Below are positions 40,801 to 48,101 of a DNA stretch of 64,000 nucleotides, piece after piece (position 1 is the stretch's first letter; every line of letters starts with the position of its first letter). The notes under the pieces are model-generated. The model worked only from the letters and a program-made list of their open reading frames with translations. It had not been told where the DNA came from and searched no databases. Origin of the DNA: JACVRM01 sp963817375 (GTDB lineage Bacteria; Actinomycetota; Thermoleophilia; Gaiellales; Gaiellaceae). Both the position numbers and the translations under genes were made by a program. The stretch covers positions 1 to 64,000 of the forward strand of contig CAWFOB010000009.1 of assembly GCA_963817375.1 (NCBI GenBank), read 5' to 3'.

Positions 40801-41636
40801 ATGTCCACCTCGTCAATGCCTCCTAAGATGCCCGCCACGGTGGCAGGTAACCCGTTTCGCATCGCCCACATCTCCGACGTCCACTGCGGCGGGGCCCATT
40901 TCGTGCCCAGCCTGATGGACCGCGCGATCGCCGAGATCAACGAGATGGAGCCCGACATCGTCATCTGCTCGGGCGACCTGACCACCTTCGGCTTCAAGCA
41001 GGAGTACTTCGAGGCGAAGCGCTACCTCGACAAGATCGAGTGCCAGGAGTTCGTCGTCATCCCGGGGAACCACGACTCGCGCAACGTCGGCTACGTGCAC
41101 TTCGAGGAACTCTTCGGCGACCGCAACTCGGTGCTGCGCGTCGGTGCCATCACCGTCGTCGCGGTCGACTCGACCAGCCTGACCTGGACGAGGGCCAGAT
41201 CGGCCGTGGCCGCTATCCATGGATCGAGGAGCAGTTCTCCGGGCCGGCAGATCTGCGCATCTTCGTGATGCACCACCACCTGCTGCCGATCCCGGGCACC
41301 GGGCGCGAGCGCAACATCGTCTTCGACGCGGGCGACGCGATCGAGTGCCTGCAGCGGTCGAAGGTCGACCTCGTGCTGGCCGGGCACAAGCACGTCCCGT
41401 ACGCGTGGCGGCTGGAGGATCTGTTCGTCGTCAACACCGGCACGGTGTCGACCACGCGCCTACGCGGCAACACGCGGCCCTGTTACAACATCGTCGAGAT
41501 CACGGGCACACACGTGGACGTGTGGCGCAAGTACCCGTTCCACGGGTCGGAGCGGATCATCCAGTTCTCGACCGAGACGCGGGCGTACGAGAAGTACACC
41601 GACCGGATCGAGGACGAGGTCACCACCCGCTCCTGA
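40801..41636 (+). CDS. Metallophosphoesterase (Icc/CpdA-like), one frameshift
   Basis: A two-metal calcineurin-like phosphoesterase of ~278 residues. All metal-ligand blocks are present: FRIAHISDVHCGG (DxH), ICSGDLTTFGF (GD), VIPGNHDSRN (GNHD), FVMHHHLLPIP and VLAGHKHVPYAW (GHxH). Members of this group hydrolyse phosphodiesters, such as cyclic nucleotides, or phosphomonoesters. One base, probably a C near 41,179, is missing, so the frame switches between DSTS and PDLDEGQIGRGRYPWIEEQF; both sides are otherwise open. The TGA shares one base with the ATG of the cyclic 2,3-diphosphoglycerate synthetase gene (TGATG), so it is translationally coupled to that pathway. The substrate is unknown; a role in cyclic diphosphoglycerate turnover is a hypothesis. 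Confidence 0.85.
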
Positions 41637-42898
41637 TGGAAGCGCGCGCGGTTGCCGTCATCGACGGCGAGCATTACGCGCCCGTCGTGCGCGCTGCGCT
41701 CGCCGAGCTGCCCTACGAGGTCATCGGCGCCTGGCTCGCCGGCGGCGGCGAGAAGCTGCTCGGCGGCGAGGACTACGGGGTCCCGCTGGCCGGGACGCTC
41801 GAGGAGGCGCTGGCCTGGGAGCCGGACGTCGTCTACGACCTCTCGGACGAGCCGGTTCTCGGCCCGCGCGAACGGCTGGCGCTCGCGAGCCGGGTGCTGG
41901 CCGCCGGGGTCGTCTACCAGGGGCCTGATTTCCGCTTCGACCCGCCTGGCTTCGCCCCGGTCGGCGTGCCGTCGATCGCGATCGCGGGCACCGGGAAGCG
42001 CGTCGGCAAGACGGCCGTGACCGGGCACGTCGCACGCCTGCTGGCGCAGGACCGCCGCGTCGTCGTGGTCGCGATGGGGCGGGGCGGGCCGCCCGAGCCG
42101 GAGGTGATCGAGGAGCGCCCCGACCTGGAGTCGCTTCTCGAGCGCACGCGCGCCGGCCTGCACGGGGCCTCCGACCACCTCGAGACGGCCGCGCTCACCG
42201 GCGTGCCCACCGTCGGCTGCCGCCGGGCCGGCGGCGGGCTGGCCGGCGCGGTCGGCAGCTCGAACGTCCTGGAGGGCGTCGAGGCGGCGCTGGCGCTCGA
42301 CCCCGAGTTGCTGGTCTTCGACGGCAGCGGCGCGGCGCTGCCGCCGGTGGCTGCGGACGCGCTGGTCCTCGTCGTGCCGGCGCACCAGCCGCCCGAGCTG
42401 GCCACCGGCTACCTGAACGCGTACCGGATCCTGCTCGCCGACCTCGTCGTGGTGACGCATGGCGAGGACCGAACGGCGGCGCACGCGCTTGCCGGCGCCG
42501 TTCGCGCGGTCAAGGACGTGCCGGTCGTCGCCACGGTGCAGCGCCCGCGCCCGCTCGAGCCGGTGGCCGGGCGCCGCGTCGCGTTCTTCACGACGGCGCC
42601 GCAGGAGGTGCACCCGCTGCTCGCCGATCACCTGCTACACCAGCACGGCGCCACGCACGTGGCCGTGTCCGGCAACCTCGCGCACCGCGCCGCGCTCCGG
42701 CACGATGTCGAGAGCCTCGACGCCGACGTCTTCCTCGTCGAGCTCAAGGCCGCCGCCGTGGACGTGGTCGCCGAGGCCGCGCTGGCCCGCGGGATCCCGG
42801 TCGTCCTGGCCGACGCGGACGTGCGAGTGCTGCCCGGCGAGCCCGATCTCGACGCCGCCCTGCGCGCGCTCGTCCCGGCCCGGGAGGGCGTGCGGTGA
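41636..42898 (+). CDS. Cyclic 2,3-diphosphoglycerate synthetase
   Basis: Closes 2,3-diphosphoglycerate to its cyclic anhydride using ATP (cDPGS family, characterised in Methanothermus fervidus). 420 residues, somewhat shorter than the ~460 of the archaeal enzyme. The N-terminus ARAVAVIDGEHYAPVVRAAL is followed by GAWLAGGGEKLLGGEDYGVP, then the nucleotide-binding loop AIAGTGKRVGKTAVTGHVAR at ~residues 115-135, VVVVAMGRGGPPEPEVI, ALTGVPTVGCRRAGGGLAGA, SSNVLEGVEAAL and DPELLVFDGSGAALPPVAAD. The gene is one clean frame. It overlaps the phosphoesterase by one base and the 2-phosphoglycerate kinase by 4 (GTGA at 42895-42898). Cytosolic; no membrane segments. Confidence 0.85.
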   Translation: MEARAVAVIDGEHYAPVVRAALAELPYEVIGAWLAGGGEKLLGGEDYGVPLAGTLEEALAWEPDVVYDLSDEPVLGPRERLALASRVLAAGVVYQGPDFRFDPPGFAPVGVPSIAIAGTGKRVGKTAVTGHVARLLAQDRRVVVVAMGRGGPPEPEVIEERPDLESLLERTRAGLHGASDHLETAALTGVPTVGCRRAGGGLAGAVGSSNVLEGVEAALALDPELLVFDGSGAALPPVAADALVLVVPAHQPPELATGYLNAYRILLADLVVVTHGEDRTAAHALAGAVRAVKDVPVVATVQRPRPLEPVAGRRVAFFTTAPQEVHPLLADHLLHQHGATHVAVSGNLAHRAALRHDVESLDADVFLVELKAAAVDVVAEAALARGIPVVLADADVRVLPGEPDLDAALRALVPAREGVR

Positions 42899-43791
42899 CC
42901 GAGCCGCGCCGGCTCGAGCCGCTGCCGCTCGGCGCGCACGGCGGCCCCCGCTACTCGAAGGGGCTGATGGCGCGTGCGCTGATGGCCACGGGGCTGGCGC
43001 CCGAGCCCGCCTACGCGCTGGCGCGGCGCCTGGAGCGGGAGGTGGCCGCCCGAAACGGGGAGGGCATCACGCTCGATCGCGTCGAGGAGGTCGCCACCGA
43101 GCTGCTGGGCGACACCGGGCGCGACGCGGCGCAGCGGCTGCGCCGCTACGGGAGGCTCCAGGAGCTCGACGTGCCGATCGTGCTGCTCCTCGGCGGCGCG
43201 ACCGGCACCGGGAAGTCGACGATCGCGACCGAAGCGGCCTACCGGCTCGGGATCACGCGCGTCACGTCCACCGACTTCATCCGCCAGACGATGCGGGCGT
43301 TCTTCTCGCGCGACTTCATGCCGTCGGTGCACTACTCGAGCTTCGAGGCGCGCGTCGGCGACGTGGACATGCCGGAGCAGATGCTCCAGGGCTTCCTCGA
43401 GCAGACGCGCAACGTCCTCGTCGGCGTGCAGGCGGCGCTCGACCGCGCGCTGCACGAGGGCTGGTCGATCGTGATCGAGGGCGTCCACCTCGTGCCGGGC
43501 ATGATCCCGGCGATCGACGGTCCGGTCGTCGTCGAGTGCGTGGTCGCGATCGGCGACGAGGACGAGCACCTCGACCACTTCCAGATCCGCGACACGGCCA
43601 CGGGCGGGATGCGGCCGCTCGACAAGTACGTGGAGCACTTCGCCGACATCCGCGCGCTGCAGGACTACATCGTCGAGCGCGCGCGGCGGAACGAGGTGCC
43701 CGTGGTCGACCGGCCGACCGTCGAGTCGGCGGTCGCCGAGGTCATCGGCCTTGTCCTTGATGCGGCCGAGCGAGTAGAACCTTCCTCGTGA
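42895..43791 (+). CDS. 2-phosphoglycerate kinase
   Basis: Phosphorylates 2-phosphoglycerate to 2,3-diphosphoglycerate, supplying the substrate of the preceding gene's product. 298 residues, close to the ~304 of the Methanothermus enzyme. The N-terminal ~85 residues are ATP-cone-like (YSKGLMARALMATGLAPEPA, YALARRLEREVAARNGEGIT). The kinase domain begins with the Walker A VLLLGGATGTGKSTIATEAA near residue 100-118, then RLGITRVTSTDFIRQTMRAF, HYSSFEA, GWSIVIEGVHLVPGMIPAID and the C-terminal RPLDKYVEHFADIRALQDYI. GTG start overlapping the cDPGS stop; its stop overlaps the glpX GTG in the same way. Frame intact. Confidence 0.87.
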   Translation: MTEPRRLEPLPLGAHGGPRYSKGLMARALMATGLAPEPAYALARRLEREVAARNGEGITLDRVEEVATELLGDTGRDAAQRLRRYGRLQELDVPIVLLLGGATGTGKSTIATEAAYRLGITRVTSTDFIRQTMRAFFSRDFMPSVHYSSFEARVGDVDMPEQMLQGFLEQTRNVLVGVQAALDRALHEGWSIVIEGVHLVPGMIPAIDGPVVVECVVAIGDEDEHLDHFQIRDTATGGMRPLDKYVEHFADIRALQDYIVERARRNEVPVVDRPTVESAVAEVIGLVLDAAERVEPSS

Positions 43792-44795
43792 CCCAGACTG
43801 CGCCGGAGACGGTCGAGGCGGAGAAGGGGCAGCGGCCGCCCTGCATCTGCGAGACGTACGCGCGGGCGACGGACCGCGCCGCGCTGGCAGGCGCCCGCTG
43901 GCTGGGCCGGGCCGACCACCAGGCGGCGGCCGCGAGCGCGGCGCGGGCAATGCACGAGGCCCTCGCGCAGCAGCCGATCGACGGGCATATCGTGATCGGC
44001 GCCGAGGAGGGCGACGAGCTCCAGGCGGGCCAGCAGGTCGGCGCCGGCGGCGAGCCGGTCGACCTCGCTGTCGACCCGATCGAGGGCAGCGGCACTGTCG
44101 CGCGCGGGGCGAGCGGCGCCATGTCCATGCTCGCGATCACGTCCCGCGGGTCGCTGCAGACGCTGCCGGACATGTACATGCGCAAGATGGCAGTCGGCCC
44201 CCGGGCGCGCGGCCGGATCGACCTGCGCGCGCCGGTCGGCGACAACGTCCGCGGCATCGCCGATGCGTTCGGCCGGCGCCCGGAGGACATCACCACGATC
44301 GTCCTCGACCGCCCGCGCCACCACGACCTGATCGAGGAGATCCGGCAGGCAGGCGCACGCATCAAGCTGATCCAGGACGGCGACGTGACCTCGTCGATCT
44401 CGGCGGCAATCCGCGGCACGAACGACCACCTGGCGATCGGCATCGGCGGCACCCGGCAGGCGGTGCTCGCGGCCGCCGCGCTGCGCTGCCTGGGCGGCGA
44501 GCTGCAGGCGCAGCTGTGGCCGACCTCCCGGGGCGAGATCGACTCCGCCCGCGAGCAGGGCATCGAGGACATCAACCGCGTGTTCGCCAGCGACGACCTC
44601 GTGACGGGCGACGTCATCTTCGTCGCCACCGGCGTCTCGAACGGCGACCTGCTGCGCGGCGTCCGCTACCTCGCCGACAGCGCGCTCACGACCTCGCTGG
44701 TCATGTGCACGCGCTGCAACTGGGTGCGGTTCGTCGACGGCATCCACTTCTTCGCGCACGAGCGGCGCGAGGAGGTGCGGCTGCCGGGCTTCTAG
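43788..44795 (+). CDS. glpX: Fructose-1,6-bisphosphatase class II
   Basis: The gluconeogenic GlpX phosphatase, metal dependent. 335 residues. Shows ATDRAALAGARWLGRADHQA, HIVIGAEEGDELQAGQQVG, the metal/phosphate motif VDLAVDPIEGSGTVARGASG, SMLAITSRGSLQTLPDMYM, KMAVGPRARGRIDLRAPVGD, LIQDGDVTSSISAAIRGTND, IGIGGTRQAVLAAAALRCLG and the end TRCNWVRFVDGIHFF. GTG start overlapping the 2-phosphoglycerate kinase stop. DPIEGSG differs slightly from the common DP-(I/L/V)-EGT. In this operon it would draw on triose phosphates, while the kinase and cyclase draw on 2-phosphoglycerate, so the unit links carbon flow towards hexoses with a phosphorylated solute. Confidence 0.92.
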   Translation: MTQTAPETVEAEKGQRPPCICETYARATDRAALAGARWLGRADHQAAAASAARAMHEALAQQPIDGHIVIGAEEGDELQAGQQVGAGGEPVDLAVDPIEGSGTVARGASGAMSMLAITSRGSLQTLPDMYMRKMAVGPRARGRIDLRAPVGDNVRGIADAFGRRPEDITTIVLDRPRHHDLIEEIRQAGARIKLIQDGDVTSSISAAIRGTNDHLAIGIGGTRQAVLAAAALRCLGGELQAQLWPTSRGEIDSAREQGIEDINRVFASDDLVTGDVIFVATGVSNGDLLRGVRYLADSALTTSLVMCTRCNWVRFVDGIHFFAHERREEVRLPGF

Positions 44796-44819
44796 TCGCC
44801 CGGCAGCCTGCGATTCGGA

Positions 44820-45250
44820 TCAGACAGCCGCGAGCTCGCGCATCTGGGTGAGGCGGATGTTGTTGCCCGACGGGTCGCGGAACGCCGTGTCGATGCCGTA
44901 CGGCCGCTCCTCCGGCTCCTCGACGAACTCGACGCCGCGGGACTTCAGCTCGTCGTAGTCGGCGTACACGTCGTCGGTGGTCATGAACACCGTGCCGGCG
45001 AAGCCCTTCGCCATCAGCGTCCGGACCTGGTCGGCCGTCTCCGCGTCCATGACCGGCGGGCCTGGGATGGCCATCAGCACGATCGAGATGTCCGGCTGGT
45101 TCGACCGGGCCGACGGTCAGCCAGCGGAAGTCGCCCATCTCGGGGAGCGTCACGTCCGAGCCGCAGCTCCATGCCGAGCTTCCGGGTGTAGAAGTCGAGC
45201 GCCTCGTCCTGGTCGTTCACCCACAGCTGGACGGTCGAGATCTTGATCAT
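44820..45250 (-). CDS. VOC-family (glyoxalase-like) protein, two frameshifts
   Basis: A vicinal-oxygen-chelate fold protein of ~143 residues. It starts MIKISTVQLWVNDQDEALDF with a good GGAGG upstream, continues YTRKLGMEL, then after an extra base near 45,168 DVTLPEMGDFRWLTVGP, and after an extra base near 45,110 ISIVLMAIPGPPVMDAETAD, ending AFRDPSGNNIRLTQMRELAA. The metal-binding pattern is incomplete: the final Glu position falls in RDPSGNNIRLTQ, which lacks it. Proteins of this type are common in actinobacteria with unknown substrates. An AraC-type gene lies immediately upstream on the same strand, 34 bases apart. Confidence 0.75.
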
Positions 45251-45283
45251 CGTTGCCTCCGTTTCTCGGGGTCGGCCGCGATG

Positions 45284-45720
45284 CTAGGCGCGCGCAGCGG
45301 AAGCGTCTTCTCGAAACGTGCGGCGTTGCGGGCGGCCGTAGAAGCGCAGCACGCAGGTCGGCACCTGCGCGTATGTCGGCGGCCGGCGGGAACGTCGCGC
45401 GGTACGCGGTCGGCGACACGCCGAACGTGCGGGTGAAGCTCGTCGTGAACGACCCGACGCTGCGCAGGCCGACGGCGAAGCAGATCTCGCGCGACCCGTC
45501 GGTCGGTGCCGCGGAGCAGCGCGGCCGCGCGCTCGAGGCGGCGGGTCAGCAGGTACGCGTGCGGCGACTCGCCGAACGCCTTGCGGAACTCGCGGCTGAA
45601 GTGGAAGCGCGAGAGCCCGGCGGCGCGGGCGAGGTCGTCGACGCCGATCGGCTCGAAGTAGCGCGCGTCGGCGAGGTCTCGGGCGCGGAGCAGGTGGCGG
45701 GCCGGGGGCGCGTACGCCAT
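45284..45720 (-). CDS. AraC-family transcriptional regulator (short form, frameshifted)
   Basis: A stand-alone AraC DNA-binding domain of ~145 residues with no N-terminal sensor. ATG 45718-45720 starts AYAPPARHLLRARDLADARY, then two helix-turn-helix motifs: VDDLARAAGLSRFHFSREF with GESPHAYLLTRRLERAA, and after a frame change near 45,492 ICFAVGLRSVGSFTTSFT and RTFGVSPTAYRATFP. A second change near 45,375 leads to a C-terminal tail QVPTCVLRFYGRPQRRTF and the stop at 45284-45286. It precedes the VOC gene on the same strand and probably controls it, a common arrangement. The divergent DUF59 gene starts 30 bases away. Confidence 0.8.
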
Positions 45721-45750
45721 CGACCGAGTATGCCGACGTACACTGGCCGC

Positions 45751-46050
45751 ATGATCACGAAGGAAGACGTCATCGAGGCCGTGAGGGTCGTCGAGGACCC
45801 CGAGCTCGGCATGGACATCGTCGAGCTCGGCCTGCTCTACGACGTGGAGGTCGACGGCGCGAACGTGAAGGTCATCCACTCGCTGACCTCGATGGGCTGC
45901 CCGGTCGGGCCGATGATCCAGGAAGGGATCGCGGACGCGGCCGGCTCGGTGCCCGGCGTGGAGCACGTCGACGTCGAGCTCGTGTGGGAGCCGCCGTGGT
46001 CGCCCGAGCGGATGTCGGACGACGCGAAGTTCATCCTGGGCTTTGGCTGA
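45751..46050 (+). CDS. MIP18/DUF59 family Fe-S cluster assembly factor
   Basis: 99 residues matching the DUF59 (MIP18/SufT/PaaD-like) family, which assists Fe-S cluster maturation. It shows EDVIEAVRVVEDPELGMDIV, the conserved ELGLLYDVEVDGANVKVIHS and the motif LTSMGCPVGPMIQEGIADA with the reactive Cys, then VWEPPWSPERMSDDAKFILG. Length is typical of stand-alone members. Translation starts at ATG 45751, 30 bases from the divergent AraC gene. A hairpin follows the stop. No suf operon is nearby. Confidence 0.9.
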   Translation: MITKEDVIEAVRVVEDPELGMDIVELGLLYDVEVDGANVKVIHSLTSMGCPVGPMIQEGIADAAGSVPGVEHVDVELVWEPPWSPERMSDDAKFILGFG

Positions 46051-46054
46051 CTAA

Positions 46055-46080
46055 CCATTCCCGGTGTCAGCCGGGAATGG
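46055..46080. terminator. Hairpin between convergent genes
   Basis: CCATTCCCGG (46055-46064) pairs with CCGGGAATGG (46071-46080) over a six-base loop. It lies between the DUF59 gene and the convergent oxidoreductase, whose last codons it includes, and can serve both. Confidence 0.6.
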
Positions 46081-47053
46081 CCAGCACGATCTTCCCGAAG
46101 TGCTCGCCGCGCTCCATGCGCTCGTGCGCCTCGCGCGCGTCGGCGAGTGGGAAGACCGAGTCGACGACGGGCTTCGCGCGCCCGCTTGCGACCAGCTCGT
46201 AGGCGCCCTCGAAGTCGGCGCGCGTCCCCATGGTCGAGCCGAGCACCGAGAGCTGCTTCCACCAGATGCGATGCAGTGCCGCGGGTGGGTTCGGGCCGGT
46301 CGTCGCCCCGCAGACGACGACGCGCCCCTCGGGGCGCGCGCACTGCAGCGACTGCTGCCAGGTCGCCTCGCCGACGTGCTCGACGACGACGTCCACGCCG
46401 CCGCCGGTTGCCTCCTTCACGGCATCGGGAACGCTCTCCGTTGCATGGTTGACGACGACGTCGGCGCCGAGCTCGCTCGCCCGCGCGAGCTTCTCGGGCG
46501 ACGAGGAGGTCGCGACGACGCGCGCGCCGAGCGCCTTGCCGAGCACGAGCGCCGTGCTGCCGATGCCGCTGCCGACGCCCCACGCGAGGATCCACTCGCC
46601 CTCGGCCAGGCCGGCGCGCGTGACGAGCATCCGGTAGACGGTCTCGTAGACGAGCGGGAACGCGGCCGCCTCCTCGAAGGAGAGGTCGCCGCGGATGGGA
46701 TAGACGTTCGTGGCCGGGACGGCGATCAGCTCGGCGTGCGTCCCGTCGGTGTGCTCGCCGATGACCGTGATCCGCCGGCCGTGCTCGACGCCCGGGTTGA
46801 TCACGACGCGGTCGCCGGGCGCGAACCCGTCGACGCCGGCGCCGAGCGCCTCGACCGTGCCCGCGCCGTCGGCGCCGAGGATGCGCGGCTTGGGAACCGA
46901 GGGCAGCCCCCGGCGTACCCAGAGGTCGAGGCGGTTGAGCGACGCCGCCCGCAGGCGGATCAGCACCTCGCCCTCGCCCGGCTCGGGGTCCGGGGCGTCC
47001 TCGTAGCGCAGTACCTCGGGGCCGCCGTCCTCGTGGATCCGGATCGCCTTCAC
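46067..47053 (-). CDS. Zinc-binding alcohol dehydrogenase / quinone oxidoreductase family
   Basis: An MDR-superfamily NADPH-dependent oxidoreductase of 328 residues. GTG start at 47051-47053 gives KAIRIHEDGGPEVLRYEDAP. The GroES-like part has GEVLIRLRAASLNRLDLWVR and LGADGAGTVEALGAGVDGFA; the Rossmann part has ILAWGVGSGIGSTALVLGKA, RVVATSSSPEKLARASELGA and the end GRAKPVVDSVFPLADAREAH. The catalytic zinc Cys is replaced (SLNRLDLWVRRG), and no structural zinc four-Cys lobe is seen, so it belongs with the quinone oxidoreductase-like enzymes. Frame intact. It stands alone, divergent from queG. Confidence 0.88.
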   Translation of the reverse strand: MKAIRIHEDGGPEVLRYEDAPDPEPGEGEVLIRLRAASLNRLDLWVRRGLPSVPKPRILGADGAGTVEALGAGVDGFAPGDRVVINPGVEHGRRITVIGEHTDGTHAELIAVPATNVYPIRGDLSFEEAAAFPLVYETVYRMLVTRAGLAEGEWILAWGVGSGIGSTALVLGKALGARVVATSSSPEKLARASELGADVVVNHATESVPDAVKEATGGGVDVVVEHVGEATWQQSLQCARPEGRVVVCGATTGPNPPAALHRIWWKQLSVLGSTMGTRADFEGAYELVASGRAKPVVDSVFPLADAREAHERMERGEHFGKIVLAIPG

Positions 47054-47181
47054 GAGGAGTGGATGCTAGGGGGTGGAGTGATCGTCACGCTCTTGCCTCG
47101 GTCCCGGCACAGACGCATGCGCCCGCCCTCGCTACCGTGAAACCGGAGGGAGGCCCGCGGCCGGCCCCTAGGGTCAAGGAC

Positions 47182-48101
47182 ATGTCTGGCGAGGACACGC
47201 TGATCAGCGCAGCCCAGCTGGCCGGCCTCGGCGACGAGCTCGGTCTCGACGTCGTCGGCGCCGCGCCGGCCGAGCCCTACGCGGAGACCGAGCGCCACAT
47301 CGCCGAGCGCAAGGCGCGCGGCCTCTTCGCCGACATGCGCTTCACCATGGCCCGGCCGGATGTGTCCTGCCATCCCGAGACGCTGCTGCCGGACGCGCGC
47401 ACGGTCGTCTCGGCGGCGCTCTGCTACTACGCGCCCGGCCCGGAGCCGGGACCGGGGGAGGGGCGCCTACCGCGCTACACGTGGTTCGACGCGTACGCCG
47501 AGCTGCGCGCGAAGCTGGACGAGCTCGGCCGCCGCCTCGGCGGCGCGTACCGCGTCCTCGTCGACGCCAACCAGCACGTCGACCGCGAGGGCGCCGTCCG
47601 GGCGGGCATCGGCTTCTACGGCAAGAACACGATGGTGATCACGAAGCGCCACGGCTCGTGGGTCGTGCTCGGCACGCTGATCACCGACGTCGCCGTCGAG
47701 CAGACGCCGCGGCTCGACCTGGACTGCGGCAGCTGCACGCTGTGCATCGAGGCCTGCCCGACCGGCGCGCTCGACGAGCCGGGCACGCTCGACGCGACGA
47801 AGTGCCTCTCGTACTGGACGCAGTCGGCGCAGCCCATCCCCGACGACTACCGCGAGCACCTCGGCGCCCAGGTCTACGGCTGCGACATCTGCCAGGACGT
47901 CTGCCCGTGGAACCGCGGCATCGAGAAGCGCCGCGCCGGCGAGCCGCTGCCGCGAGGGCGCCGAGCCCACGGTGTCGCTCGTCGAGTGGCTCGAGGCCGA
48001 CCCGGACGAGCTCCGCCGCCGCTACGACCGCCTGTTCGTCCCGCGCAACGACGGCCGCCTACCTGCAGCGGAACGCCGCGATCGCCCTGGAGAACAGCTA
48101 G
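47182..48101 (+). CDS. queG: Epoxyqueuosine reductase (two frameshifts near end)
   Basis: Performs the last step of queuosine tRNA modification, reducing epoxyqueuosine, with cobalamin and two Fe4S4 clusters. About 305 residues. It shows LGLDVVGAAPAEPYAETERH, the cobalamin/substrate region HPETLLPDARTVVSAALCYY, RVLVDANQHVDREGAVRAGI, GFYGKNTMVI and the ferredoxin-like CGSCTLCIEACPTGALDEPG and CDICQDVCPWN. One extra base near 47,957 and another near 48,060 shift the C-terminal ~50 codons, where SLVEWLEADPDELRRRYDRL and NAAIALENS read. Its TAG shares CTAG with the convergent PafBC stop. queA is at 63,431 in the same segment. Confidence 0.9.

Noticed and set aside
41636..42898. The cDPG synthetase as a plain cobyrinate amidase or dethiobiotin-synthetase-like P-loop protein.
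   Set aside because: The P-loop region is similar, but the N-terminal part and the coupling to a 2-phosphoglycerate kinase gene fit the cDPG synthetase better.
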